Part shown: piece after piece, positions 12,075 to 23,793 of the stretch
How the letters are laid out: each line of letters begins with the position of its first letter
How positions within the stretch are numbered: the first letter of the stretch is position 1
NCBI GenBank assembly: GCA_945859605.1
Contig: OX243815.1
Coordinates: 40,235,959 to 40,299,958, forward strand
From: Lumbricus rubellus
Lineage: Eukaryota > Annelida > Clitellata > Crassiclitellata > Lumbricidae
DNA: 64,000 bases
Direction of reading: 5' to 3'
Notes under the pieces: generated by a model
The model's database searches: none
What the model was told of the DNA's origin: nothing
The model's input: the letters and a program-made list of their open reading frames with translations, nothing else
Program-made: the position numbers and the translations under genes

Positions 12075-13334
12075 TACCGGGTGGCGCATAAAAAACGTCC
12101 CCAAACTTTGTTAATCTGGCAAAGATCTAATTTCAGAGATATCAAATATTAATTTACACCAAAATGTTAAGCAATCATTTCTGTGCACACATGTCAAATT
12201 TAAAGAGAGTATGTTTATTTTATCACACTCTGCGGCAAGGTTATAACGTCGTACCTGTTAAAATATTTTGCACAAAACTACGTCATTTATTTTGCCGCGA
12301 ACGAAAGTCTTCAATTGCGCCAGTAAGACTTTATCATGAGACAATTCGTTTCTCTAAACAAATTTAATGGCATCTGCTGGAGTTTCGATGCACTGTAAAA
12401 CACACATCATCGTCATTGATCCTCGGAAAACCAAAGTCAATGGAGAGTAGGCCTATTACGTTGGCTTGCTACGCGATAAGCTCATTCCCGAACGTCGTAT
12501 AGGCCTAGTGCGTAGACTCAATCCTGATGACAATTACATGTAGGCCTACATCTTTCAACAAGACAGTGCTTCTTCACATCGTTGCAGATTGGATCAGCAA
12601 TTTCTTCAAGCAAACATCCCTGATTTTATCCACAGTGATGCCTGGCCTCCAAACTCTTTCGATCTAAATCCTATGGTCTACTTATGCACGGAGCGCCCCA
12701 AAGGAGCTTGTGTAATGTGTATGCTGGTCGCAGAAAATTGTTTCTAAAATTAATGCTGACGAACTTAAGCAGGTCATTGAAGTAAAAAATTAATGGTCTC
12801 TATTAGACGACACACAAATAGGCCTACAGAAGTCAACAGGACAGTGGAAATAGCGTTTAAGGGTCGTTACAAGAGAAAGCGGAGGATCAATCAAACATTT
12901 TCTCGCGTAAAACATCATCATTAAACAACTGTGCAAAATTTTGGCCATGGGTCATACAGTTCGAACAACAATTTCTCTCAAACGGTTGAGTATTTTCAGC
13001 TAAAATTTGGCTGTGTTGTACAAATATGAATTATGATTAGTTTGATGTACTATGATTTAGTTTATCTTTAAAATTGTTTAATTGCCAGCCTGCCAGGTTA
13101 ACAACGTTTGGGAACGTTTTTAACGACGTAGGTTTGTGCAAAATATTTTAACAGGTACGACGTTATAACCTTGCCGCAGAGTGTGATATAATAAACATAC
13201 TCTCTTGAAATTTGACATGTGTGCACAGAAATGATTGCTTAACATTTTGGTGTAAATTAATATTTGATATCTCTGAAATTAGATCTTTGCCAGATTAACA
13301 AAGTTTGGGGACGTTTTTTATGCGCCACCCGGTA
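12075..13334. mobile_element. Mariner-like DNA transposon with ~210-bp inverted repeats and a broken transposase
   Basis: The left end taccgggtggcgcataaaaa is repeated inverted at the right end, and the match continues for about 210 bp (12077-12285 against 13126-13331) with few changes. The ends carry TA. Between them lies a decayed transposase on the plus strand. Around 12550-12710 the frame reads QQDSASSHR and WPPNSFDLNP, which match the second and third acidic blocks of Tc1/mariner DDE/D transposases (QDGAPAH; WPPNSPDLNP). Stops and frameshifts make it inactive. The transposase region is far shorter than a full one, so an internal deletion is likely. Confidence 0.85.
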
Positions 13335-14116
13335 TAGTCATCCGACCTATCTATTATTATTACATAAATTTCTTATGGGTGCAAGGTCACACCGAAATGT
13401 GAGCTCTGCTGTTCAATATCTGCTGCACAAGCCAGAGATGCAAACATCTGATATTCAGTTGTGTCATCAACCACTTGGGAGATCTGCATTTACTTCTGCA
13501 ACTGCCTCTTTCATGCTTTGTTTTCATTGGGTTCAATTAAGTCTGTCACACTTCACTACAATGCATAAGTGCAGTCATTGTTATTATTCACTGCCAAGAG
13601 TTGCATTAAACTATGAATCCCAGAGAATCCTACATCACTTAATGCATTAGAACATATCACAACATTAGCATCATAATTACCAAAGTGCTACTGCTTCAAG
13701 TTCTGCAGATGAACCTGACATATTTGATCAACTGACATGCATCTTGAACCTATGTGCTATATATGTACAATTAGGAATATACATAATTATGCATGTAAAT
13801 GTTTTTTAAATAAACTTTATTAATAATTTTTAAAAATAAACTTTGCGAGTTAAAGTTCAATACTAACTGCTTTTTTAACATCATCAACGGATTTTGGAAG
13901 TCTACACAGTAAACAGGCAACCAGCAGAGGTCACAGTACTAGATATAAATAGGACAACCAAAAAACCGACAAAATGTAGCTTGGTTATTTCAGTGCAGCA
14001 TGTACTGTTATTAAAATCTGTGCCATATTAAGCAATAGCTGGCAACTTCATTCAGTCAGATGGAAATGAGCATGTGCATTGTGCACCTGCTTAGGCTGCA
14101 TGTTTCCTTATTAGGC
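13335..14116. other. Intergenic DNA
   Basis: The open frame overlapping the transposon end and reaching 13650 has no recognisable pattern, and I do not call it a gene. Nothing else was seen. Confidence 0.4.
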
Positions 14117-15618
14117 TTAGTGTGATGAAGCAGATATAATAGAAAACATGATTTTGCAGATCGTCTCTTTGTCCTCCTCCACCAATGGCTTGATGTACAG
14201 CATACCAGGTGCGGAAGATAGGCTTTGATTGATGTGTAGGATATTTCCCTTCAAAGAGTCTGGTAAGAGAGGGGAAACTGAAACCCCAAAAGAATCCGTT
14301 GTGGATGTTGGATGGAAATTCAGTAGTGTAGAAAGATTCTTCTGGCTGTTTAGGAGGGGAACCAACGTGTGTGACACTGTGTGTTGAATAAATTTATATT
14401 GTGAAGCTGGATTGATCTTGATATTCACCTTCATGTGACAAAACTTCCAGAGAGGAAGAAAGCTGTCCTTTGTTTGTACATTCCTCCAGGATTATTTCAA
14501 GTATTTACAAATGTGGTGATTTGTTGTCATTGGATTTGATCAGATGGTTAGTCACGACTTCGATGATTAGACGCAAATCACAGATTTTATCCATGAAATT
14601 GGATCATCCAAAACGTTCAGGTTGATTGAAAGCCTGTCATTTAAATGTGAGAATCCTGAAATATTCATGATAATATTGTGACCAGCTTTTGATAGGATCT
14701 GGTTTATAGCCTGTTACACATTTTGACAGGTGTCGTCGAACTTGTATCATCCTGTAGAGTGCTTCAGAAAAATCAGCAGTGTTGGAAAATTCAGGATTGT
14801 CCGATTTTAATGAACTGACAATAGGTGGATGTGAACTAGGCTTCTTTGGACGTAGATGTGCGAGACATGGTATGAGAGGAGGGATTGTCAGTGGTGTCTG
14901 GCAGTAGCTTCCAGGTCAGGTTCCTCATTGTTGTGTAGTGTCGATGGGTAGCTGAGTATGGACATGAGAGGTCAGACTTTTTTCTTTTCAGGTTGGGATG
15001 TTGAGGTATATATAAGAAGATGTGTGCGATCCTTTGTGAGAATGAGGAATGACAATCCCTTCAATTCGGCTGAACCATTCATTGAAATCACACATGGTGT
15101 GAAATGTTGGAACCTTGAAATTCATGTCTCGACTTGTGTGAACCTGGAGATCGATCATGTGGTGTAGAGGAAACACTTGTACTGTTATCCATTATTGAGG
15201 ATAATTGGAACCGGTGTAGAGAAACAAAATCAACAATTCTTGATCTGATTTGAATTTTTACTGTCAGGAGGAGCCCATTGTCCGAATAAAATTACACTTG
15301 GTCGACAGGCTATTTCATGGGCTTGAGCTGCTCACATGAGACCATCTAAGATTGAAACAAAAAGCCAAAACAAACATTTCCAATATCAGAATTTAAGGTA
15401 GGTAATGGATGGGTTGATGGGCATAGGCTGCCCCAAATTAAGCTCATCTTAGATTGCGGTGAGAAACCCATTACGGTACCAACAATTCCATATATACAAC
15501 TAAATACGTCTGTATAGAACTTCTTCATGCAAGTTGCTGAAATTGGGTAATTTGCATTGCCGTGATTGGACTGAGTACATTTCTTTAATGGGGCAGGGGG
15601 TGCTATGCATGCAAAATC
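14117..15618 (-). pseudogene. Frame-shifted coding relic, possibly M1AP-like
   Basis: On the minus strand a tttatttcag acceptor at about 15620 opens into DFACIAPPAPLKKC. From there coding-like text continues through at least five frame changes: SLIWGSLCPS, then CDFNEWFSRIEG (about 15140), CPYSATHRHYTTM, then SEALYRMIQVRRHLSK through KSWSQYYHEYF (about 14655), and an intact last stretch of 105 codons (14434-14117) with NPASQYKFIQHTVSHTL, VSPLLPDSLKG and GMLYIKPLVEEDKE. Amino-acid composition in each segment is protein-like, but stops and frameshifts interrupt it and no splice sites fall at the breaks. From memory, the order of segments resembles meiosis 1 arrest protein (M1AP); this was not checked. 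Alternatives are assembly indels in a real single-exon gene, or a retrocopy. Confidence 0.45.
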
Positions 15619-17448
15619 CTGAAATAAATGAAAGAACGAAATTAAAAACCTGACGCTGAACCGAGCGCGGTACACGTTCGGAAGTTTCAAATTCAGCTGA
15701 ATAGTTATTGGGCAGTTCATGGTCATTCACCTTTGAAACTTGGGCATGCGATCGCTTTCCCATCCATCCATATGTGGCCGTGTGCAGCCGTTGCCTGCGT
15801 GCTTTCTATTGCCAGTATTCGCGATTCCATCGTCTTCACCCCATGAATTTACATCAATGCCATAGGGAATCGAACCCGGTCCGAGTTGATACACGCTTAC
15901 AATCTGAGAGAAAGTTCTACAGCCTAAACCAGAACCTCATGTGGCGCACCTGGGCAACATAATACGTTTTCCCGTGTCACTTTCGGACAGAAAATGCAGT
16001 GGATCCAATCCAAAGAATTAGCGCTTGGCACTCGAATCATTGACTGTAATAGGTTAGGTCTAGTACGATAAAGTCTTACCAACCTACCGAAACCCCTAAA
16101 TTCCCTTTAAATAATGAATAAAACTAAATTTACAATTATGTGGTAAACATTTAATTACAAAATAGGCCGAGAATTGCTAACCGGAAGTTACCCGAAATAG
16201 CGCAAAACAGTTTATTTTCAGGAAGTAGCCCAACAAATAGCCCAAATTGACATAATAAACTTTTCTGTTTTATGATCAAATTTCTGTTTTCGCGAGTACA
16301 ATTTAAGATGTGACGGGGGCTTATTCGCTTAATCATAAAATAAGAAACGCATACAAAAATATTCATGCTTGTAGGTGATCAATGCACAATGAGAGAGTTT
16401 GGTGGTGTTAACAGAACGGACTAACAGAGAATGGAGGAATCACAGCTGCAGTCGAGTTTGGAACCGAGATACAATAATAGATATGGGGATTTCCTGTTAG
16501 ACCTACTTCCAGAATGGGGATTTTTATGAATAATATTCAATAAATAAATAAAACCTAGAACCAGATTGCTTTCTGTTTAACCCATTAGCGAAGATTAGCA
16601 ATAAATTCGAAAAGTGAAGAGTGTTGTGTTATGGAGGTAATTAAGGTTCAGGCCAGAAATAATAACTTTTCACATGGAAATCTTTGCTAGAGACGTGCAT
16701 TAGCTTGCGCCGGTACCCGGAAGTTCAACTAAGCGTTATTCGTTGCAATGATGCGTAAACTTAACCTTTTGACAAAATAGTTAGTTATTGGTTTATTGAA
16801 GCTCAAATGTGCTAAATTGATCCAGAGTCAATGTTTGTCTTAAAGTTTACACTGATGTAGGCCAACTGAAGAATTTGAAACACGAGTTTGACCGTCTTTA
16901 TTCATCGCTAAGAACTAGGCTAATACTTCCATGACGCATGACTAATCCCATCGACGTATAATCCAATGGATTAAGAACAGAGTTGATTTTAAAAGTTTAT
17001 CTTCTGAAGGTGTGAAGTAGTACGCATTTGAATACAATCCTTTCAAAGTCTTTTCACGGCTGAATGAATGTTGGGATAAACCTGGGACTAACATCGATAT
17101 TAGTCCCAGGATAAACATTAAGAAGATCTGCATACAAAAGGAACAAAACCTGGAACATTTTAGAAGAACTGCACGTCTTTCTCATTTTTACTTAAGCTCA
17201 AAGAAGGCTAATATGTACTGAAGCCAGTGCATTGTATTCCACAACTTCAACCAGTACCAGGCTGTTAAAATGCGCCTCATAAATTCTTGTTGACATTGCA
17301 TTATGCTATGGAGTCAGAAGCCCAAAGCTTAAACTGCATTTGCCTTAAAGATGTAAATGTTTACAAGGTAACAAACGTTTCTTATCGTCATGTCAATCTT
17401 GGCAGCATGTGATACTGCCTTGTTGTGGGAGTAGCACAGAAATTAAAA
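15619..17448. other. Intergenic DNA and presumed promoter of the macro-CARD gene
   Basis: No supported gene. A tRNA-like B box in minus orientation (gggaatcgaaccc) at 15868-15880 may mark an old SINE. A near-perfect palindrome lies at 17081-17110. Confidence 0.4.
17081..17110. promoter_or_regulatory. 30-bp inverted repeat upstream of the macro-CARD gene
   Basis: Arms cctgggactaa (17081-17091) and ttagtcccagg (17100-17110) flank an 8-base centre that is itself almost symmetrical (atcgat). It lies about 340 bp before the ATG. Its function is unknown; it may be a cruciform, a footprint of a small element or a dimeric binding site. Confidence 0.4.
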
Positions 17449-20400
17449 ATGACTAACCCTACGATTGAAATTGTCAAATCGTCAACAAGTTTTCGGAAAC
17501 GCATTGTCATCAATCATCAGCTTTTTGAGCTTGTAATGTCCAAAGCAGAAAGCGTTGTTAATCGGATATGTAGCGAAAACGAGTTAATCTATTTCTGCAG
17601 CGAGGATCATTCAAGTGATGAAGTTCAGCTTGTTCTCAACATCATGGGTTTTGACAACGACCGCCTCCGTGAAGCCAGTAAAGAATTGTACGTGCTTTTT
17701 CAGCAGACGGCTGTTGACTTCGATGACTTTTGCATACTCAAGGATTTAGATGATGTAAACGATATGCAGGGCTATCAGGCAGCAGTGGAAACACCCGTAA
17801 ACTCTTTGCTGTCGTCTCCAAATACTCGTTCACCTCTGCAAAGTCCATCGTTGGCAAGTGTTAAGGAGCAATTATCCCCTCGTCCCAATGAGCTGAGGCA
17901 CAGCGGAGATGCAGAGAATTTCTGCACGCCGCATGGTATTCAGATCAACGTCTTCCATGGTGATCTGGTGAAGCAGAAAACCGAAGCAATCGTCGTTGTC
18001 ACAAACAGCAGGTTACAATGCTCCACCTCGGATGGCAAGACGGTTTTGGCCGCGATTGGTAGTCGGCACCCGGATGACTGCAGCATTTACCTCAGGGCAC
18101 AGGGTCAGCTGAAACCATGTCAGGTCATGCATACAGATGCTGGGAATCTGTGGCCAAGCGTTCTCTCCATAATCCATGCAGTTCAACCGCGATTGGAGGA
18201 CCTGAATGAACCTAAGAAGCAACATTCATTGCTAGAAGATCTTTGCTTCAACTGCCTTGTGTATGCGAATACAAAATTGAAGGTGAAATCCGTTTCCGTA
18301 CCTTTTGCTTTAACTGGTGAGTTCATTGTTTGATTTACTGAAACGTTTACAACTTGAAACTTTAAATGACACATGCAACATAGATGTGTAAACTTGTGTG
18401 TAGTTATGACATCGTTAACATGTAGCACTTTATAGCAATGGGTTTCCAGTCAGTTTTAGTACACGTACTCGCTGCTCATCGTTAAAGTGTTGAGTGATTA
18501 AACATTAGGCATGGTGTAGTTGATTGGTTAGGGCAGTAGCCTTATAATGTGTAGGGCTTGGGTTCAAACCGCTCTTGAGATGGCTACTGTGTAGTTTGTA
18601 GGGACCTTGATTACATCCTTCATGTACAGTTGCTATTGAAAGCTTGTCTGTTATTTTATAGTGATACGTAACATTATAAATGCATAATGATGATGATAAT
18701 TATAATAATGATTAATATATTTAATAATGATGATGATAATGACGATAATAATAATAATAACAATAATAATTATAAATAATAACCCTATGTAGTGCTTACA
18801 CGGTCATGCTCAGACTATTTGAATCGATAAGTCAATTTCTGTTTCCTCATATTATTCTTGATACTGATGGTCTCCAGAACTTGACTGCATCATGCCCAAT
18901 CTGCACAAGTTGTAACCTATCCCGAATCTCTGCTGAAGAGGCCATGTCATAGGTTGCTAGACAATTGATGTATTCTACAGAGATGGGCCCCAGAAACACT
19001 TTTCTGTTGTACAGTGCAATTTTTGACCAAGTAGACATGCAATCAGGCACTTTAGGGAAGAGATCTTCAGTCAGATATTGATGAGGCCAAAAAGCAATTT
19101 TTAAAGATGTAGAATCTAGGTGCATACATACATGTAGCATACATTCGCATACATTCGCAGTGCGTTGAAGTTGTTTCTGATTTTTTATTTAGACCTTTCG
19201 ACGGCTGTGCATCCAGTTGTTGCTAGCGCCATCGGGAAAGCACTTCTCAAATACGATCAGTACATCTCAGATAGTACAGATGGCAGCACCTTGAAACAAA
19301 TTGATGTCGTCTGCTCGGATCGAGAAACAGTCATTGTTCAAATGAAGACGTTTGACGTTTTTCTGCCAAAGCTGATTCACGCAAGCCCTGTAGCAATGGG
19401 GTTGGAATTTGCTGAAAAATTGACGCTTAGGGAGGAGAGTTTTCGATTCTCTAACGAAAGAAGCCGTTGCTCAAAATTACGACATAGTGGACTCTTCTTA
19501 ATACCGTAAGTTTGCCAGTTTGATTTTGTTGTCAGTTTGTTCTTGTCATACGTGTTTTTGCAGGATCTTGTCTATGGCTTTTACATTCATGACCCCTCTT
19601 GTATCCAAATACCTTGTTATTTGTCTCTGTGTGTTGCGTTTCTCTCTGTGTCTGTCTGTCCGTCTGTGTGTCTGACTATCTCTTTCTCTCTCTCACTGTG
19701 CTTTGTAATCTCATCTGAAGCACTAGCTCAAGAGTTAATCTTTTCTCAGAGCTGCTTATGAGCTTGTGAGGCAAATTGTGTGATATAATAATATTATGTT
19801 TGTCAGAATGGATTAATTACTTTGTAAGCAGTAGACTCAAGTTGCAAAAGACTTAGTAATTTAATTAACAGCTTACAGAGTATCAGCAAGATTAGTAAAA
19901 AATGAATGATGTAATTAGATTAAGTGACCAACCTCTCCTTCTGATTTATGCCTATTATTCTCAGTGAATTTTAGACATATGCTCTTGTTCTGTTATCTTC
20001 ACCCGCCAGAATGAGTAACTGGACACTCCAAAGATCTGTTTCACATAAATTATGTCATCCAACCATTCCCTAAAAAGATACCACGCTGTGATTTGTTTAT
20101 TGGAAAGGATTTATCACCAGAATGCTGTACAGATGACTTGTTTGACGCTAATTTTTTTACTCTTGTGATTCAGCTTGTGATTTAATTTGCACCTTTAAAA
20201 ATAATTATGACTTTGATGTATTATAATGATGTTTTATGTCCCATTGTGCGTCTGCAAGTGGAGTTGCAAAGAAAATACTTACTTACTTTACTAGGGTCGT
20301 GGAAGAAGAGGTGTGGTGGAAAGAGAAAATTCGTTGCAATTACGACCAACTTCAGCTGAAGATATCACTGGATTGTGGCCTGGAGGGAGAGCTTATGAAG

Positions 20401-23400
20401 CGCAACGTATTTCCAACTTCTACACTGCAGTATTCAATGGTGATTTAAAACTTAGTATGGTCTGTGCTACCCTTATGTATTAGTTTATAATCTGTTCTGC
20501 CACTCTACTGACATGTAGCCTTCATCCCAATTCTGCCCTCTCTGTATTGATGCAATTATTTGAGCTTAAAATCAAGTAAGGCACGGTATCAGGTTGGCAA
20601 TGACAAAATTATGCAGGAGCAAGGTTGGTAAGCACTAAGCAGGTCAAGACTATGACAGCTATTCTATATATGCAATACGGACTAAACTGAACTGCATGAC
20701 CAGCACTAAAGATGTCATTATCATTACTATTTCTGTGTGTACCCATGTGCGGTGTGCCACATGGTTTCTTTAATTAAGCATATATATATATGTATGTACA
20801 TGTATAATTGTATATATAATCATTAAGTACACGGGAAACAAACTATTGGCATTTGAAATGAGGTGCTACAGGAGGATACCACACATCAGATGAGAGCAGA
20901 AAATAAAATATGTGGAGGTGCGCGCAAGAGTAGGAAATAAGAAAAACATCAAGCAATTAATAACGGAAAGAAAACTGAACTTTTTGGACATGTGTGCAGA
21001 ATGGGAAATGAGCGACTCATCAAACAAACCATTTTGGGGATGATGGACGGAGCGAGGATTACAGGAAGGCCGCGTATGGAATGGCTAGACGACATCACAC
21101 TGCGAAAACGAAACGAAAAAGATTGGTCATTAGTTCACGAAAACGAAAACTAAAACTAAAATGATTTTACGAATAAAAACTAAACTAAAACTAAAATGAT
21201 TACCAGAAGCAAAACTAAAACTAAACTGAAATGATTTGATGAAGAACTAAATAAAAACTAAAATAGAAATGATTTCTGAACTAAAATAACACTGCATCAC
21301 AGACTGGTGTGACATGGAGAACCATAAATTGAGCAGAATGGCACAGGAGAGAGACAACTTAGTGGAAATGGATGGTGAAACATGCGATTGACACCAACGG
21401 GCACCGAGCCCATGGACCGCAGTGATGATGATGATCATAGGCGTAGGGGACATTTCAGGAGTGGGGGGCAAAAGTTTTAATTTGCCCGAAAAATCTTAAG
21501 AATTTTTCCCGTCCGGCCGAAAATTCCCGTAACTTTTTACTTTTTCCGCCCGAAAAATTTTGACGACTTTTTTTTTTTTATTTTATTTTTTTTTAGTCGT
21601 CCGGTCGAAATTGCCCGAAAATTTTCCGCCCGAAAAATCTGACGACTTTTTTTTTTTTTTTTAGTCGTCCGGTCGAAATTGCTCGAAAATTTTCCGCCCG
21701 ACAAATCTGACGACCTTTTTTTTTTTTAGTCTAAATTCCAAAATTTCTTAATTTCTTTACACATTTTTTTACTTTTCCCGGACTGCTTGCCCGAAAAACC
21801 ACACTTGCCCGAAATTTGGGGAGGCATTTGCCCCTCTGGACCCCCGTCTCCTACGCCTATGATGATGATATCATAATCTGCTTATTAGAAGAGAGCCAGG
21901 GTAGCAATGTATGCATTAATGTGTGTATTATTATGAAGCATGCATACTTGAACAATGAATAAAATCTGAGAGTTGTTGAACACTTGATATCCAGGAAGAG
22001 TCGAGTACACCCAAGAAGAACAAGCATCTTCTCAACCACTTGCTCAACGGAGATGAAGTCATGTTTCGCAAATTCTGTGAAGCACTGAAGCTGTCCGCAC
22101 AGGAACACATCGTCTCCAGGTATCTTTCGGAAAGCTCTCCATGCGCCCCGAAACGACATATGCCGCGGTCCATCTCGGAACCAGCTCTCAGCGCCGATTT
22201 GAAGTTGCTGCAGCGGTGGAAATGTCTGAATTTACAGAGGTTTCATAATGAACTGATTGAACAGATCATATGTGACTGTGGACTGATGTCACGGTTACGA
22301 ACGCTACAGGTCTTCACTGAACACCAGGTGGCCGAACTAGAGGTGAAACCATACTAAGCTATGTTGCTTCTTGTGATCTGTGGTCTTATCTGGTCTAGGA
22401 TTAATTATCTAGACGCGTAACCAGATATATAATATAATTACTTGAAGTGAGCTTTTATAAGTTGATTAGGGTGCATTGTAATTATGGCTCCTCTTATTCC
22501 ATATGTTATCTAGTGTGATTTGCAGTGTTATCACTTTTGAGTCAATTCTTTAATTTAATCAAATTCATCCTGATTTAGTTCTAGTTCAGTTAAAACCCTA
22601 TGAATCAATACCCAGATTCACATTTGGTGTTACAATTTTCTAGCATTAATATTAGTTTACTACTGTACTGAGATTTATCAAAATCTAATTGAGTCTAATG
22701 TGCATATTAAGCTAATCTACCGGTAATCTTGTATAGTATGATGTAATCATTTGAGGTAATCAAAAATTGTTTAGAAAGATATTAAAATTATCAGAGTCTA
22801 ATATAATCAGACATGATCATCAAACCACTATTGTCACCAGAATGTCATTCTATATAATTGGGTAATACTTGGTCCAGGAACTCTGAAGTTGGTGTCATCT
22901 ACCAGTTAGATGGGAACTCATTATGTAGGTTAAGTTGTGTAATGTGTAAGCATGCGTGTGTGTGCATGCATGTGGAGTGCGTGCCTATGCAAGCCTGCTA
23001 CTGTAATTTGTAACTGGAGAATGGCTTGCTAACTGGTAAACAGCTTGCTCTTAATGACACTGAATGTCAATTTGACTAGTCTGGAGAACCTGTAATTAGT
23101 TTCTCTTGAAGCACCCCTGTGAAAATTGTTCATTATTGTGTTACACCAACGCAGCACCTCTTGCAGTCTCTGAACTTTTAAAGCTAAAACACTCCTTTTG
23201 TTTGTTTTTATGCGTACTTGTTATAGCACCCCTTCAAGCTCTCTTTACTCAGAGACGCTCCCAACTACAACGCGAAAGCTGCATCAGAGTTTTACGCCGA
23301 AGCGCTGAGCAATTGCAATTGAAGGCCTTGCCCAAGGTTCCTACATGGCGATTTGAGGTTGATTTGAACCTGCGATCCTCCAGCTGCAAGGCAAAGAACA

Positions 23401-23793
23401 TGCCCACTACACCACCACGTCCCACAGTAAAATGCCACATCGAGTCGAGCCATGAGATGGAATGAAGTAGGACAACTGGGATTATAATCAAACAATAAGT
23501 TGCAGTTTGTCAACTTAATTTCTTGAATAAACGAAGTATATATACGAGTATTGTTAGGCGTGATTTTTTGTTGGTTTTAGGCGGAACAGCACGAGGCTAG
23601 TCGCAACCGGTTGATGTTGCAGTGGTTGATGAGGAGTTCAGAAGGAGCGCACGACAGATTCTGTGAAGCTCTGTGCTTGAACAACCAGCCGCACCTCGTG
23701 ACGAATTACCTCACCGCGTCGTCCTCTCATTCTATCCTTCGAAACGACAAATCTGTCTCGTGGAGTACGGACCGCTTGAACTCTGACCTCTGA
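17449..23793 (+). CDS. KH-like / macro domain / tandem CARD protein, complete model of 5 exons
   Basis: Exons: 17449-18316, 19193-19505, 20295-20439, 21995-22342, 23581-23793. All joins are GT-AG with compatible phases (1, 2, 0, 0), giving 628 residues. Residues 12-88 resemble a KH-like fold as found near macro domains in PARP14-type proteins (weak). Residues 160-320 form a macro domain: IQINVFHGDLVKQKTEAIVV, then SIIHAVQPR, VKSVSVPFALTD and VASAIGKALLKYDQY. The usual NAAN and GGGV glycine-loop residues are replaced (VVTNSRLQ, STSDGK), so hydrolase activity is doubtful. Residues 400-486 and 519-603 are two CARDs: NYDQLQLKISLDCGLEGELM with FRKFCEALKL..QEHIVSRYL, and RFHNELIEQIICDCGL with DRFCEALCLNNQPHLV. 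An upstream TGA in frame (17410) supports this ATG unless an unseen 5' exon splices in near 17439. Inferred role: an adaptor that couples ADP-ribose-type sensing to CARD signalling. Fold assignments rest on pattern only. Confidence 0.85.
18508..18665 (+). mobile_element. tRNA-derived SINE, second type, in intron 1
   Basis: A-box-like gtgtagttgattggttaggg and B box gggttcaaacc lie about 35 bp apart, followed by an unrelated tail. It sits inside intron 1 of the macro-CARD gene. Confidence 0.55.
20827..21440 (+). mobile_element. LINE reverse-transcriptase C-terminal fragment, interrupted
   Basis: With frameshifts the plus strand reads RRIPHIR, NKKNIKQLI, RKLNFFGHVCRMGNERL, MMDGARITGRPRMEWLDDI and, after an insertion, TDWCDM. 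This is the usual end of invertebrate LINE polymerases (FGHV.RM, GRPR..W.DDI). It is 5'-truncated and inactive. A 195-bp sequence has been inserted into it at 21100-21294. Confidence 0.75.
21100..21294. mobile_element. Nested 195-bp A-rich insertion with 7-bp target duplication
   Basis: The insertion is bounded by catcaca at 21093-21099 and again at 21295-21301. Removing it and one copy restores the LINE frame (WLDDI-TDWCDM), which shows that this is a true insertion. The body consists of repeated aaaactaaaatgattt-like units, and both ends contain cactg. Confidence 0.7.
21437..21860. mobile_element. MITE-like element with inverted ends
   Basis: The ends ataggcgtagggga and gtctcctacgcctat are inverted repeats, flanked on both sides by gatgatgat-type sequence that could be a target duplication. 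The interior contains about three degenerate copies of a unit built from gtccggtcgaaattgcccga, ttttccgcccga and a poly-T run. No coding capacity. Confidence 0.6.
23199..23425 (-). mobile_element. tRNA-derived SINE (main family), diverged
   Basis: The reverse complement carries the family order: A-box-like ggtggtgtagtgg, a weakened B box region, ccttgggcaaggcc, cagcgcttcggc and the 3' end gagcttgaaggggtgctata. It lies in intron 4 of the macro-CARD gene. Confidence 0.75.

Noticed and set aside
13264..13650. Plus-strand frame of 128 codons
   Set aside because: Its first part is the inverted repeat of the mariner element, and the rest lacks any protein pattern.
19537..19761. Ser/Leu-rich plus-strand frame after macro exon 2
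   Set aside because: It starts after a good splice donor and is CT-microsatellite sequence in an intron.
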